Positions 1 to 7,215 of a DNA stretch of 7,679 nt are shown here, piece by piece. How positions within the stretch are numbered: the first letter of the stretch is position 1; each line of letters starts with the position of its first letter. The stretch is from PWQG01 sp041685555 (GTDB lineage: Bacteria; Pseudomonadota; Gammaproteobacteria; Pseudomonadales; Pseudohongiellaceae): assembly GCA_041685555.1 (NCBI GenBank), contig JAWLFN010000130.1, positions 1 through 7,679 on the forward strand, read 5' to 3'. Below the pieces are notes generated by a model. It was given only the letters and a program-made list of their open reading frames with translations, did not search any database and was not told the DNA's origin. The translations under genes were made by a program, and so were the position numbers.

Positions 1-820
1 GTACCACGCCCACTTCCGCCATGCCGCCGACCATCATCCGCACATGCTCGTTGTTCAGCTCGGGCGCCATGTCGTCGATGCTGACATCGCCGTAATCGGC
101 AATGGTCATTTCTACGGACGGGTTGATCCCGGCGTATGTATCATAGCCCCCCATCCCGTACATGCCACGAAGCACCTTGGGTGCATGCTGTGAATCTCTC
201 CAGCCAGAGCTCAGGCCCACGGGGGCGCCAACGAATGCGACCTCTGCATCACCCGCGACCAGATCGCGTTGACGCACCGCGATCGGTGCATCGGCAAATG
301 TCGGGATGCCGTCGGTCTGGTTCATGTAGCGGTCCAGGTTGATCAGGCCGGGCGCCCGCTCCCGTTCGTCGAAGATCGGCGGACGCAGAATGCCGCGATT
401 GAACGTACCGGCTTCTGTGTTGAGAGGAATGGAGGCCATCTGGCCTGGCGGGTTGAGGGGCTCTGGAATGTCCGAGTCGCCCGACTGCTGACCGGATGAT
501 CCCTGATAACGCGCTTCATCGACGAGCGCTATCAGGGCCTCTACGTAATTTCGGGCAGATTCCGGGTTGCGCTGACTGAGATCGGTATATACCTTTTCCG
601 GCGTCAGGTTGAAGCGACGCAGTTGGGTCTCGTCGCTGATGAAGTCACGCTGGGTCCCGGTCAGTGCGTTCACCTGCTCTCGGGCCGAGTCCGGAATATC
701 GACCTCCGCGGCATTCAGGTTGATCGAGGCAAGCAGGCCTGAGCAGCTGACGATCAGTGCCGGCAGTGTTCTCGACACAATGGAGCGGCGCAGTTTGGAT
801 ATCGGCTTGGGACGGCTCAT
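1..820 (-). CDS. Exported ureohydrolase-family protein, second of a tandem pair (partial; C-terminus beyond window)
   Basis: The reading frame stays open from the ATG at 820 to the left edge, giving 273 residues without a stop. It belongs to the arginase/agmatinase fold by close similarity to the neighbour at 817-2310. Shared blocks include SIPLNTE (residues 130-136), VGAPxxxxSGWRDxxHxP (197-214) and a following xDYG (241-244). The window ends just where the neighbour has its first metal-ligand motif (GGDHS), so the catalytic residues are not visible and activity cannot be judged. The N-terminus is an export signal: a basic n-region with RR at 11-12, a hydrophobic stretch at about 18-33 and a possible signal peptidase I site after NAA at 36-38. 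IVSC at 23-26 also fits a lipobox, so a lipoprotein is possible. Residues about 40-110 are a helical region before the enzyme domain. The start is fixed by the ATGA overlap with the upstream gene and a strong GGAGGT site. Family is fairly sure; substrate is unknown. Confidence 0.85.
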   Translation of the reverse strand, partial: MSRPKPISKLRRSIVSRTLPALIVSCSGLLASINLNAAEVDIPDSAREQVNALTGTQRDFISDETQLRRFNLTPEKVYTDLSQRNPESARNYVEALIALVDEARYQGSSGQQSGDSDIPEPLNPPGQMASIPLNTEAGTFNRGILRPPIFDERERAPGLINLDRYMNQTDGIPTFADAPIAVRQRDLVAGDAEVAFVGAPVGLSSGWRDSQHAPKVLRGMYGMGGYDTYAGINPSVEMTIADYGDVSIDDMAPELNNEHVRMMVGGMAEVGVV

Positions 821-2310
821 TCCTCACCTCCGTTTTCGTGAAAATCGTTCTGGCCATGATCTGTTGTCAGTGGGCTCATGAAATTGGGTTCGGTTATGCC
901 TTCCTTGTTCATAGCAATGCCTGTCAGACAGGCAAACAGCAGACTATTGGCGTTGAGCGCGCTTTTGTAGCTGGCATCGAGCTGAGGGGCCAGTTCTACG
1001 ATATCCGCTCCGATGACGTTGGCTTCAGCACACATTCGGCGCAGGATCGGGATCGCCTCGCGCATGGAAAGGCCTCCGGAGACCGGTGTGCCTGTTCCTG
1101 GCTGAAACGCGGGGTCCAGCACGTCCACGTCAAAGGAAATGAAGAGATAGTCGGTATTCTCACGGGCTTCTTTCAGTGAACGCTCAAGAACGGCATCCCA
1201 GCCGTATTTTTCGATTTCCGCCTGCGTGTGGTAGCGCATGCGAAGAGAGCGTTGCCACTCGTAATAGCTACGCGAATAGTGCGCGCGCAGGCCGACCTGA
1301 ATGAAGTCCTCCGGTCGTACATGCGCTTCCTTCATGAGGCGGTAGATGGGCTGGCCGTGCGACATCAGGTGCACTCGGCCACGACCGGTATCGAGGTGGG
1401 CGTCAAAGTGTACGACACCGATTTTTCCCTTCCCGTAGACATCGGCCAGACCGGCCACGTTGGGATATTCGAGAGAATGGTCACCGCCGATGATGATGGG
1501 AATGGTACCGGTTTCCGCGATTTCACGAACAACATCGCGCACTTCCTTTATGCTGCGTTCGGTGCTCATCGGATCGATGGCAATGTTCCCATAGTCAACG
1601 ATGTTGAGAACGCTTCCGGGATTGATCATTGTCGATACATCAGTACCGCCAGTGCCCCGACCCAGAATGCGCATCGCGCGTGGGCCGTGAGTGGCATCGC
1701 GCCAGCCGGAACCCATATCCAGTGGTGCACCGACAATGGCGACATCGACTTCTCCGGCCTCCAGGTCTTCCGGCGTCAGGGCCGGGGGTGCTCCGGCGAA
1801 GGTGGAGAATCCGCCGCCGCCTCCCATGTACGGTGACAATTCGATCGGTCCCGGCTCTCGTTCCGGGTTCAGTTCCTGGGGGCGTCGCAGGCGCCAGGAA
1901 TTGAACGTGGGCGATTCAGTGTTCAGTGGTATGGAGGAGCGATCACGACCCGGCTGATACTGCTGCTGTTCATACACGGACATTGCCGCGTCGATGTACT
2001 GTTCAATCTCCTGTTGCGATGACGCCTCGCGAATGAACTCCCACATATCATCACTACTGACGGGCGAAATCCCTCGTTTCACGAAGCTCAGTTTCTCCGG
2101 CGGCAGACTCTGCAGCTTGAGCAGAACGTCTTCGGGTATATTGAACGGTTCAATTTCCATGAGGCCGGGAGTGGCCGAATCAATATTGGCAGGGACTTCG
2201 CCAGGTTGTGTAGGTTCGTAATCGTCATCGGATGGCTGTGCCGCCAGGCCCTGCATCACGAGCAGGGAAGCCGCAAGCGTAGTAGCGACTACGGGCATAG
2301 GGAACTTCAT
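817..2310 (-). CDS. Exported agmatinase/arginase-family ureohydrolase
   Basis: A 497-residue protein of the ureohydrolase superfamily, which uses a binuclear Mn (or Ni) centre to hydrolyse guanidino compounds such as arginine, agmatine, guanidinobutyrate or guanidine, releasing urea (ammonia plus urea from guanidine). The metal-ligand set looks complete: H278 in GGDHS, D303/H305/D307 in DAHLD, and D394/D396 in SFDVDVLDP; E439 lies in DIVEL. A typical SHGxP segment is at 317-321. It is about 150-200 residues longer than ordinary agmatinases. The excess is an N-terminal signal peptide (hydrophobic 5-24, likely cleaved near LAA/Q at 24-25), an acidic segment and a helical pre-domain at about 55-118, plus an acidic C-terminal tail rich in His, Asn and Glu. 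The start is supported by AAGGAG six bases upstream (2317-2322). It is first in a minus-strand operon and overlaps the paralogue at 1-820. I infer a periplasmic or cell-surface location. Substrate is not assignable; agmatinase, guanidinase or a new specificity are all possible. Confidence 0.93.
   Translation of the reverse strand: MKFPMPVVATTLAASLLVMQGLAAQPSDDDYEPTQPGEVPANIDSATPGLMEIEPFNIPEDVLLKLQSLPPEKLSFVKRGISPVSSDDMWEFIREASSQQEIEQYIDAAMSVYEQQQYQPGRDRSSIPLNTESPTFNSWRLRRPQELNPEREPGPIELSPYMGGGGGFSTFAGAPPALTPEDLEAGEVDVAIVGAPLDMGSGWRDATHGPRAMRILGRGTGGTDVSTMINPGSVLNIVDYGNIAIDPMSTERSIKEVRDVVREIAETGTIPIIIGGDHSLEYPNVAGLADVYGKGKIGVVHFDAHLDTGRGRVHLMSHGQPIYRLMKEAHVRPEDFIQVGLRAHYSRSYYEWQRSLRMRYHTQAEIEKYGWDAVLERSLKEARENTDYLFISFDVDVLDPAFQPGTGTPVSGGLSMREAIPILRRMCAEANVIGADIVELAPQLDASYKSALNANSLLFACLTGIAMNKEGITEPNFMSPLTTDHGQNDFHENGGEE
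826..831 (-). promoter_or_regulatory. Strong ribosome binding site inside the gene overlap
   Basis: On the minus strand GGAGGT lies five bases before the ATG at 820, inside the last codons of the upstream ureohydrolase gene, whose TGA overlaps that ATG as ATGA. A near-perfect Shine-Dalgarno site together with a stop/start overlap indicates translational coupling, so the two paralogues are probably made in a set ratio. It also decides the start of the downstream gene. Confidence 0.8.
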
Positions 2311-2472
2311 CAGGAACTCCTTGGGATCATCATGGGCGCGGCTTGCTGAACGAGGTCACAAGCAAGCTCGATACCACATTGGATTCTGCACACCGATACT
2401 GCCCCTGCTGCTCGAGAGCCACAATACGTGAAATGACGCATGGCGCTTGGGCATCATGACTTATTACTGCAA

Positions 2473-2497
2473 GGTCAGGTGATTACGTAACATGACC
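2473..2497. promoter_or_regulatory. Candidate operator: inverted repeat GGTCA...TGACC around TTACGTAA
   Basis: GGTCA at 2473-2477 is repeated inverted as TGACC at 2493-2497, 15 bases apart. Between the arms lies a perfect eight-base palindrome, TTACGTAA (2483-2490). The two symmetries are off-centre by about 1.5 bases, so they may be two sites or chance. The position, about 160-190 bases upstream of the ureohydrolase start, suits an activator site for the LuxR-type regulator encoded at 6264-7184. That link is inference only. Confidence 0.3.
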
Positions 2498-2648
2498 ATC
2501 ATTCGAAGTATTCAGCGCAGGCATTGCCCGTGCTGTTCTGGACTGCATCTTGCAATCCTCTTGCCATGAGGTTGCCCGAGGCGCTGCCCGTGACAGAACT
2601 GGCAGTACGTGAACGACTTTCTCTGTTTGATGTTGATCGCAATGATCC

Positions 2649-2667
2649 TGTGACAAGAGTGGTCACA
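2649..2667. promoter_or_regulatory. Candidate operator: TGTGAC-N7-GTCACA inverted repeat
   Basis: A perfect six-base inverted repeat, TGTGAC (2649-2654) and GTCACA (2662-2667), with a seven-base spacer (2655-2661). It resembles a CRP half-site pair, but TGTGA and TCACA are nine bases apart rather than the six of a classical CRP site, so a CRP assignment is not justified. It lies about 210 bases before the sensor-kinase start. A second GGTCACAA copy at 2354-2361, near the ureohydrolase start, may be a related half-site. Confidence 0.3.
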
Positions 2668-2875
2668 ACACTCAGCAAATCAGTTGGATGGCGACGTTTC
2701 GTCGGAGGTTGGCAGTATGGGCTTCGTTCAGTAGGGCCGTGGGGGGCAATTCGTCAAGAGCGAGCCTGACCATATGCACCATTTCGACGCGCCGTCTGGG
2801 TCGGGCACCAGGATGGGGCGCTGACTTCCAGGCTGGCCGGTCTGTTGTCAAAGTGAATCGGCGGAGAACGTCCTC

Positions 2876-5800
2876 ATGCGTGCAAGACAGGAAATTTTCC
2901 GCGTGCGGCGGGAATACAATCAGTGGGTCGGCAACCAGACCCTCGAGGACTATGCTCTGCGCTTTACCGCCAAGAAGGCCCGGCGCTGGAGCATCAGTGA
3001 TGTAGGTCATACCGCACTCGGTGCCACTGCATTTCTGGCACTGGAAGCGCTGGCTGCGGGTATTACCTTGAGTTATGGCTTCGCCAATGCCATGTTTGCG
3101 ATTTTTGCGGTGGCGGCAGTGATTTTCGTTACCGGGTTTCCGATCGCGTACCATGCGGCGAAACATGGACTGGATATTGATCTTCTGACACGTGGCGCGG
3201 GTTTCGGTTATCTGGGGTCGACCGTGACCTCCCTGGTATATGCCTCATTCACGTTCATTTTCTTTGCCATCGAGGCAGCCATAATGGCTGCCGCGCTGCA
3301 GGCACTCTTTGGCCTTCCTCTTCAGATTGGCTATATCATCTGTTCTCTTGCCGTAATTCCGATCGTCACCCACGGGATCACCGCCATCAGCCGCTTTCAG
3401 ATCGGCACACAACCGCTCTGGCTGGCATTGCAATGTCTGGCACTGGTGGTGGTGGCGTGGAATGAAATAGCACAGGTAGAGGATTGGACCCGCTACGCGC
3501 CTTCGGGCGTGGCCGGTTCACAAGGGTTTGACCTGATTCTTTTCGGCGCGGCGTCCTCTGTACTGTTTGCCATGGTGGCCCAGATTGGCGAGCAGGTTGA
3601 CTACCTTCGCTTCCTTCCGACCAGGACGTTGGAGAACCGGAAGCGCTGGTGGTTCTGGCTGATATTGGCCGGACCCGGCTGGATATTCATCGGTGTCATC
3701 AAAATGCTGCTGGGCTCGTTTCTGGCATACCTCGCAATCAGCCAGGGTGCTTCCGAGGAGCAGGCCATCGACCCCACGCTCATGTACCAGATGGTGTTCA
3801 ATTATCTGGTGCAGTCACCCGAGGTAGCCCTGATGCTGGCCGGCGTGATGGTGATCGTCTCCCAGATGAAGATCAACGTCACCAACGCCTACGCCGGCTC
3901 CATCGCCTGGTCGAACTTCTTTTCCCGCCTGACTCACAGCCACCCGGGGCGGGTAGTATGGGTGGTTTTCAATGTGTTGATCGCTTTGGTTCTTATGGAA
4001 TTGGGCATATATCGTTCGCTGGAGTCAATTCTGAGCCTGTTCGCCATTATCAGTGTTGCCTGGCTTGGTTCACTGGCGGCGGATCTGCTCATCAACAAGC
4101 CGTTGGGGCTGAGTCCATCGTATGTCGAGTTCAAACGCGCGCACCTGTATGACATCAATCCCGTCGGGATCGGGTCCATGCTGCTGGCGTCGGTGGTCGG
4201 CGTTTTTTGCTACATAGGTAGTTTCGGCGTGGCCGCTCAGAGCCTGGCGCACTTCATCACGCTTGCCATCTGCTTTGTCACCGTGCCTTCGATAGCCTGG
4301 TTGACAGGTGGTCAGTTCTACCTGGCCCGCCGATCACCCGAACTGATCGAGTGGCAAGAAGAAAGTCCGGGGATCCATACACTGGAATGCTGCATCTGTG
4401 AGACAAGTTTCGAGACCGAGGACATGAGCTACTGCCCGGCCTATCGGGGTGCGATCTGTTCCCTGTGTTGTTCGCTTGATTCACGCTGCATGGACAGTTG
4501 CAAACCGGGAGCGAGATTCTCCGATCAGGTCATGGGATTCTTCAGGCCACTGTTGCCGCGTCCGCTGCATCATCTGCTGGATACCCGACTCGCCCAGTAT
4601 GTCGGGATACTGGGCACGTCCAGTCTCGCGATGGCGGCGATGCTGTCACTACTGTATATGCAGCTTCGACCACAATCTGCCGCCGAAGCCGAGATTCTGC
4701 AGCAGGCCATGCTTGCCCTCTACTTCGTATTGCTGATCATAGCGGGAATACTTTCCTGGTTGTTCCTGCTGGCTCATGAAAGTCGCGTGTTTGCCCAACA
4801 GGAGTCTTCGCGCCAGACGCAGCGGCTGATGCGGGAAGTCGAAGCTCACCGCGAGACCGATGAAGCCTTGCAGCAGGCCAAGGACCAGGCTGAGCAGGCG
4901 AGCAATGCCAAGAGCCGCTATATCGGGGGTATCAGCCATGAGCTACGCAGCCCGCTGCAGTCCATCCTTGGTTACGCTCAGCTTCTCAGTCAGCACGATG
5001 ACATGCCGGCACGGCACCTGAACGCGTTGCGTATCGTGCGGCGCAGTGGAGAATACCTCAGTGACCTGATCGAGGGACTGCTGGATATTTCCAAGATCGA
5101 GGCAGGGCGGCTGGACATCTACCGCAACGAAGTCAAGCTGCGTGAATTGATCAGCCAGCTGGTGGAGATGTTCAGTGGTCAGGCCGAGGCCAAAGGCATC
5201 CGTTTCACCAGTCGCGTGCAGGATCAACTGCCGGAACTTGTGATCACCGACGAGAAACGACTTCGGCAGATACTGATTAACCTGCTGTCCAACGCCATAA
5301 AATATACAGAAAAGGGCAGTGTGGAATTCCACGTGCGGTATCGCAATCAGGTGGCCGCATTCTCTGTGGTAGACACCGGAGTGGGTATTCAGGACTCCGA
5401 TATCGAACGCATTCTTTATCCTTTCGAGCGGGTACGTGACTACGAACTCTCCCATGTGCCGGGTACTGGCCTTGGCCTTACCATCGTCCGACTGCTGACC
5501 GAGGTGATGGGCGGTGAACTCACGGTTGCCAGCGTGCCGGGCGAGGGCAGTCGTTTTACAGTGTCGTTGATGCTTTCACGTAAGGAGAAATCCCACGAGG
5601 CGGCTTTGCCGCATAGGAAAGTGGTGGGCTACGGGGGTGAGCCGCGCGTCGTGATGGTGGTTGACGACGAGCCCATACATCGAGGCCTAATGGCGGATTC
5701 GCTGACACCGCTGGGTTTTACCGTAATGGAAGCGCCGGATGCTCGTCATTGTGAGACGGTGCTGGGAGAAGCCACACCGGACATCTTCATTCTCGACGTG

Positions 5801-6274
5801 AACATGCCCGGCGTGGATGGTCTCAAGCTGGCCCAGCGACTGCGTGACAAGGGCTATGATCAACCGATCCTGATGCTCTCGGCCGACGCTTACGAGCCCC
5901 AGAGGATGTACAAGGATCGGGGATCCTATGATGAATATCTTGTCAAACCGGTCAACACTAACGACCTTATGGAACGCCTCCGACGACTTCTTGGCCTGAC
6001 ATGGCGTTACGCGGACGAGTCTCCGGCCGTTACGGAGCGGGTCGAGAGGTGGCCATCTCGACATGCCGCAGCGTTGCCGGACCATGCACTTTTGCGGGAA
6101 TTACTCGCCTACGCGCGAATTGGATATCGCAACGGAGTCGATAGCAAACTGGGTGAGATTGAGGCTGCCGAGCTGCTAAGCGATGATGACCTGGGCCTCT
6201 TCCTGAAATTGAGTAACGCCATGCAGTTCCGCCAATTGGTTGAAGTAATAGAGAGTCGGTTCGATGAGCAATAG
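2876..6274 (+). CDS. NCS1-transporter/hybrid histidine kinase fusion (transporter-Cys module-HisKA-HATPase-REC)
   Basis: A 1132-residue membrane sensor kinase. Residues about 20-485 match the NCS1 (purine/cytosine permease-like) family: NQTLEDYALRF at 20-30, ARRWS at 35-39, ALGATAFLALEA at 47-58, QIGEQVDYLRFLP at 236-248 and NVTNAYAGSIAWSNFF at 334-349, with many hydrophobic helices. Residues 505-542 hold nine cysteines. Two more membrane segments follow (about 574-592 and 612-634), then a coiled coil at about 640-680. The kinase core has phospho-acceptor H688 in SHELRSP, N806 in the N box, D833 in DTGVGI and G863 in GTGLGL. The receiver domain has D930/D931, phospho-site D974 and K1024. A helical tail (about 1045-1132) lacks an obvious HPt motif. 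The start has GGAGA eight bases upstream and sits 19 residues before the first NCS1 motif. It overlaps the regulator gene by 11 bases. By analogy with SLC5-type CbrA/CrbS kinases, the transporter part probably acts as a solute sensor, perhaps also a carrier. The ligand is unknown; a nucleobase, ureide or other nitrogen compound is plausible. Confidence 0.93.
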   Translation: MRARQEIFRVRREYNQWVGNQTLEDYALRFTAKKARRWSISDVGHTALGATAFLALEALAAGITLSYGFANAMFAIFAVAAVIFVTGFPIAYHAAKHGLDIDLLTRGAGFGYLGSTVTSLVYASFTFIFFAIEAAIMAAALQALFGLPLQIGYIICSLAVIPIVTHGITAISRFQIGTQPLWLALQCLALVVVAWNEIAQVEDWTRYAPSGVAGSQGFDLILFGAASSVLFAMVAQIGEQVDYLRFLPTRTLENRKRWWFWLILAGPGWIFIGVIKMLLGSFLAYLAISQGASEEQAIDPTLMYQMVFNYLVQSPEVALMLAGVMVIVSQMKINVTNAYAGSIAWSNFFSRLTHSHPGRVVWVVFNVLIALVLMELGIYRSLESILSLFAIISVAWLGSLAADLLINKPLGLSPSYVEFKRAHLYDINPVGIGSMLLASVVGVFCYIGSFGVAAQSLAHFITLAICFVTVPSIAWLTGGQFYLARRSPELIEWQEESPGIHTLECCICETSFETEDMSYCPAYRGAICSLCCSLDSRCMDSCKPGARFSDQVMGFFRPLLPRPLHHLLDTRLAQYVGILGTSSLAMAAMLSLLYMQLRPQSAAEAEILQQAMLALYFVLLIIAGILSWLFLLAHESRVFAQQESSRQTQRLMREVEAHRETDEALQQAKDQAEQASNAKSRYIGGISHELRSPLQSILGYAQLLSQHDDMPARHLNALRIVRRSGEYLSDLIEGLLDISKIEAGRLDIYRNEVKLRELISQLVEMFSGQAEAKGIRFTSRVQDQLPELVITDEKRLRQILINLLSNAIKYTEKGSVEFHVRYRNQVAAFSVVDTGVGIQDSDIERILYPFERVRDYELSHVPGTGLGLTIVRLLTEVMGGELTVASVPGEGSRFTVSLMLSRKEKSHEAALPHRKVVGYGGEPRVVMVVDDEPIHRGLMADSLTPLGFTVMEAPDARHCETVLGEATPDIFILDVNMPGVDGLKLAQRLRDKGYDQPILMLSADAYEPQRMYKDRGSYDEYLVKPVNTNDLMERLRRLLGLTWRYADESPAVTERVERWPSRHAAALPDHALLRELLAYARIGYRNGVDSKLGEIEAAELLSDDDLGLFLKLSNAMQFRQLVEVIESRFDEQ

Positions 6275-7184
6275 CAAGAGCGGAGATGTGATCCTGGTGG
6301 TGGATGATTCGCCGGATACTCTGACATTGGTCAATGATACGCTCGAACAGGCGGGTTTCAGTGTATTGGTTGCGCTGGAGGGCAAACAGGCCCTGACAAT
6401 TACGCAGCGGATCCGTCCCGACATGATTCTGCTGGATGCGGTCATGCCGCACCTGGATGGATTTGATACGTGTCGCGAGCTGAAGAAGATTCCCGAGTTG
6501 GCGTCGATTCCCGTGATTTTCATGACCGGACTGAGCGATACGGACAATATCGTCAAGGGTCTGGAGGTCGGAGGAGTCGACTATCTCACCAAACCGATCA
6601 ATCCAGAGGAACTTGTCGCCCGGATGAAGGTGCATCTGAGCAATGCTCGACTGACCAGTAGCGCCTACAGTGCACTGGACTCGGCGGGACAATTCCTGTT
6701 CTCGATCAACGCTCGCGGCGAGACCGTCTGGGCGACACCTCAGACCTATGCGTTGCTGGCTCGGGCGCGCGTGGATAACGATGCGGATCAAGGTGAGTTC
6801 GCGCGACAACTGCGCGAATGGCTCGCTCATACACCGGAACCCAGTCAGCAGCTGTCGTTCAACCACATCGGTTACCCGCTTGCGGCGGTTTTCGTCGAGC
6901 CGTTGAGCGATGATGAAAAACTGCTCAAGTTGATTGATAACAGGCGGCCCGCGGGAGACGAGTTGCTTCGCGCACGCCTCGGGCTGACACCGCGTGAGTC
7001 AGAGGTTCTTCTATGGGTCAGTAACGGAAAGGCCAACCGGGACATCGCACAGATACTGGGTATGAGCCCGCGGACGGTAAACAAACACCTGGAGCAGATC
7101 TTCCGTAAGCTAGGGGTAGAGAATCGGACAGCGGCCGCGCGACGCGCGATCAGCGCGCTGGCCGAGGGTGAGGCAGAGCGCTGA
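6264..7184 (+). CDS. LuxR-type response regulator (REC-linker-HTH), partner of the fused kinase
   Basis: A 306-residue cytoplasmic DNA-binding response regulator. The receiver domain (about 8-125) has acidic D14/D15, phospho-acceptor D58 in LLDAVMP, T88 and K110 in TKP, so it looks competent for phosphorylation. The C-terminal LuxR/GerE helix-turn-helix spans about 238-297, with LTPRESEVL at 241-249, the recognition region SPRTVNKHL at 268-276 and the usual KLGVENRTAA ending. The linker, about 110 residues (126-237), is long for this class. Its GQFLFSINARGETVWATP segment (142-159) recalls the core strands of a PAS fold, which is tentative. The ATG lies 11 bases inside the kinase gene and has only a weak Shine-Dalgarno site, implying translational coupling and a cognate pair. 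The divergent ureohydrolase operon and the convergent urease genes are natural candidate targets; this is inference. Confidence 0.93.
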   Translation: MSNSKSGDVILVVDDSPDTLTLVNDTLEQAGFSVLVALEGKQALTITQRIRPDMILLDAVMPHLDGFDTCRELKKIPELASIPVIFMTGLSDTDNIVKGLEVGGVDYLTKPINPEELVARMKVHLSNARLTSSAYSALDSAGQFLFSINARGETVWATPQTYALLARARVDNDADQGEFARQLREWLAHTPEPSQQLSFNHIGYPLAAVFVEPLSDDEKLLKLIDNRRPAGDELLRARLGLTPRESEVLLWVSNGKANRDIAQILGMSPRTVNKHLEQIFRKLGVENRTAAARRAISALAEGEAER

Positions 7185-7194
7185 CCGCGGCATT

Positions 7195-7215
7195 CGGGAG
7201 GTGTGTCACCGCCTG
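7195..7215. terminator. Possible shared hairpin between convergent genes
   Basis: CGGGAGGTG and CACCGCCTG can pair around a TGT loop (7204-7206), giving eight pairs (one a G-T wobble) and one A/G mismatch. On the plus strand the hairpin starts 10 bases after the regulator stop and is followed by only TTTC, so it is a weak intrinsic terminator at best. It overlaps the last codons of the convergent microprotein gene. Confidence 0.3.

Larger units (their letters stand above)
2311..2875. other. Divergent intergenic region, probable regulatory region
   Basis: This 565-base stretch separates the divergent ureohydrolase operon (start at 2310) from the sensor-kinase operon (start at 2876). I see no convincing gene in it. 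One open frame at 2524-2769 has no clear ribosome site or recognisable motif. Both flanking genes have good Shine-Dalgarno sites at the edges (AAGGAG at 2317-2322 on minus; GGAGA at 2863-2867 on plus). The region has two inverted repeats, listed separately, and the octamer GGTCACAA occurs twice on the plus strand (2354-2361 and 2661-2668). I could not identify a sigma-70 or sigma-54 promoter with confidence. The best minus-strand match is TTGTGG and CAGTAT 17 bases apart, which is weak. Confidence 0.6.

Noticed and set aside
1228..1836. 202-residue plus-strand open frame inside the ureohydrolase gene
   Set aside because: It is the reverse-strand shadow of a gene whose conserved metal-binding motifs lie on the minus strand.
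2649..2667. Classical CRP binding site
   Set aside because: TGTGA and TCACA are present but nine bases apart instead of six, so it is reported only as an inverted repeat.
2714..2731. Sigma-54 promoter (TTGGCAGTATGGGCTTC)
   Set aside because: The -24-like TTGGCA is present, but the -12 element lacks TTGC at the right spacing.
2524..2769. 81-residue plus-strand open frame in the divergent region
   Set aside because: There is no clear ribosome site, recognisable motif, signal or membrane pattern, and it spans the TGTGAC/GTCACA palindrome. A GTG start at 2591 with GAGG nearby is possible but unsupported.
2672..3166. 164-residue minus-strand open frame over the kinase start
   Set aside because: It is antisense to strongly conserved NCS1 codons, has low-complexity basic content and no family resemblance.
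6030..6866. 278-residue minus-strand open frame across the kinase/regulator junction
   Set aside because: It is antisense to the receiver and regulator codons, with no recognisable domain; typical of a shadow frame in GC-rich coding DNA.
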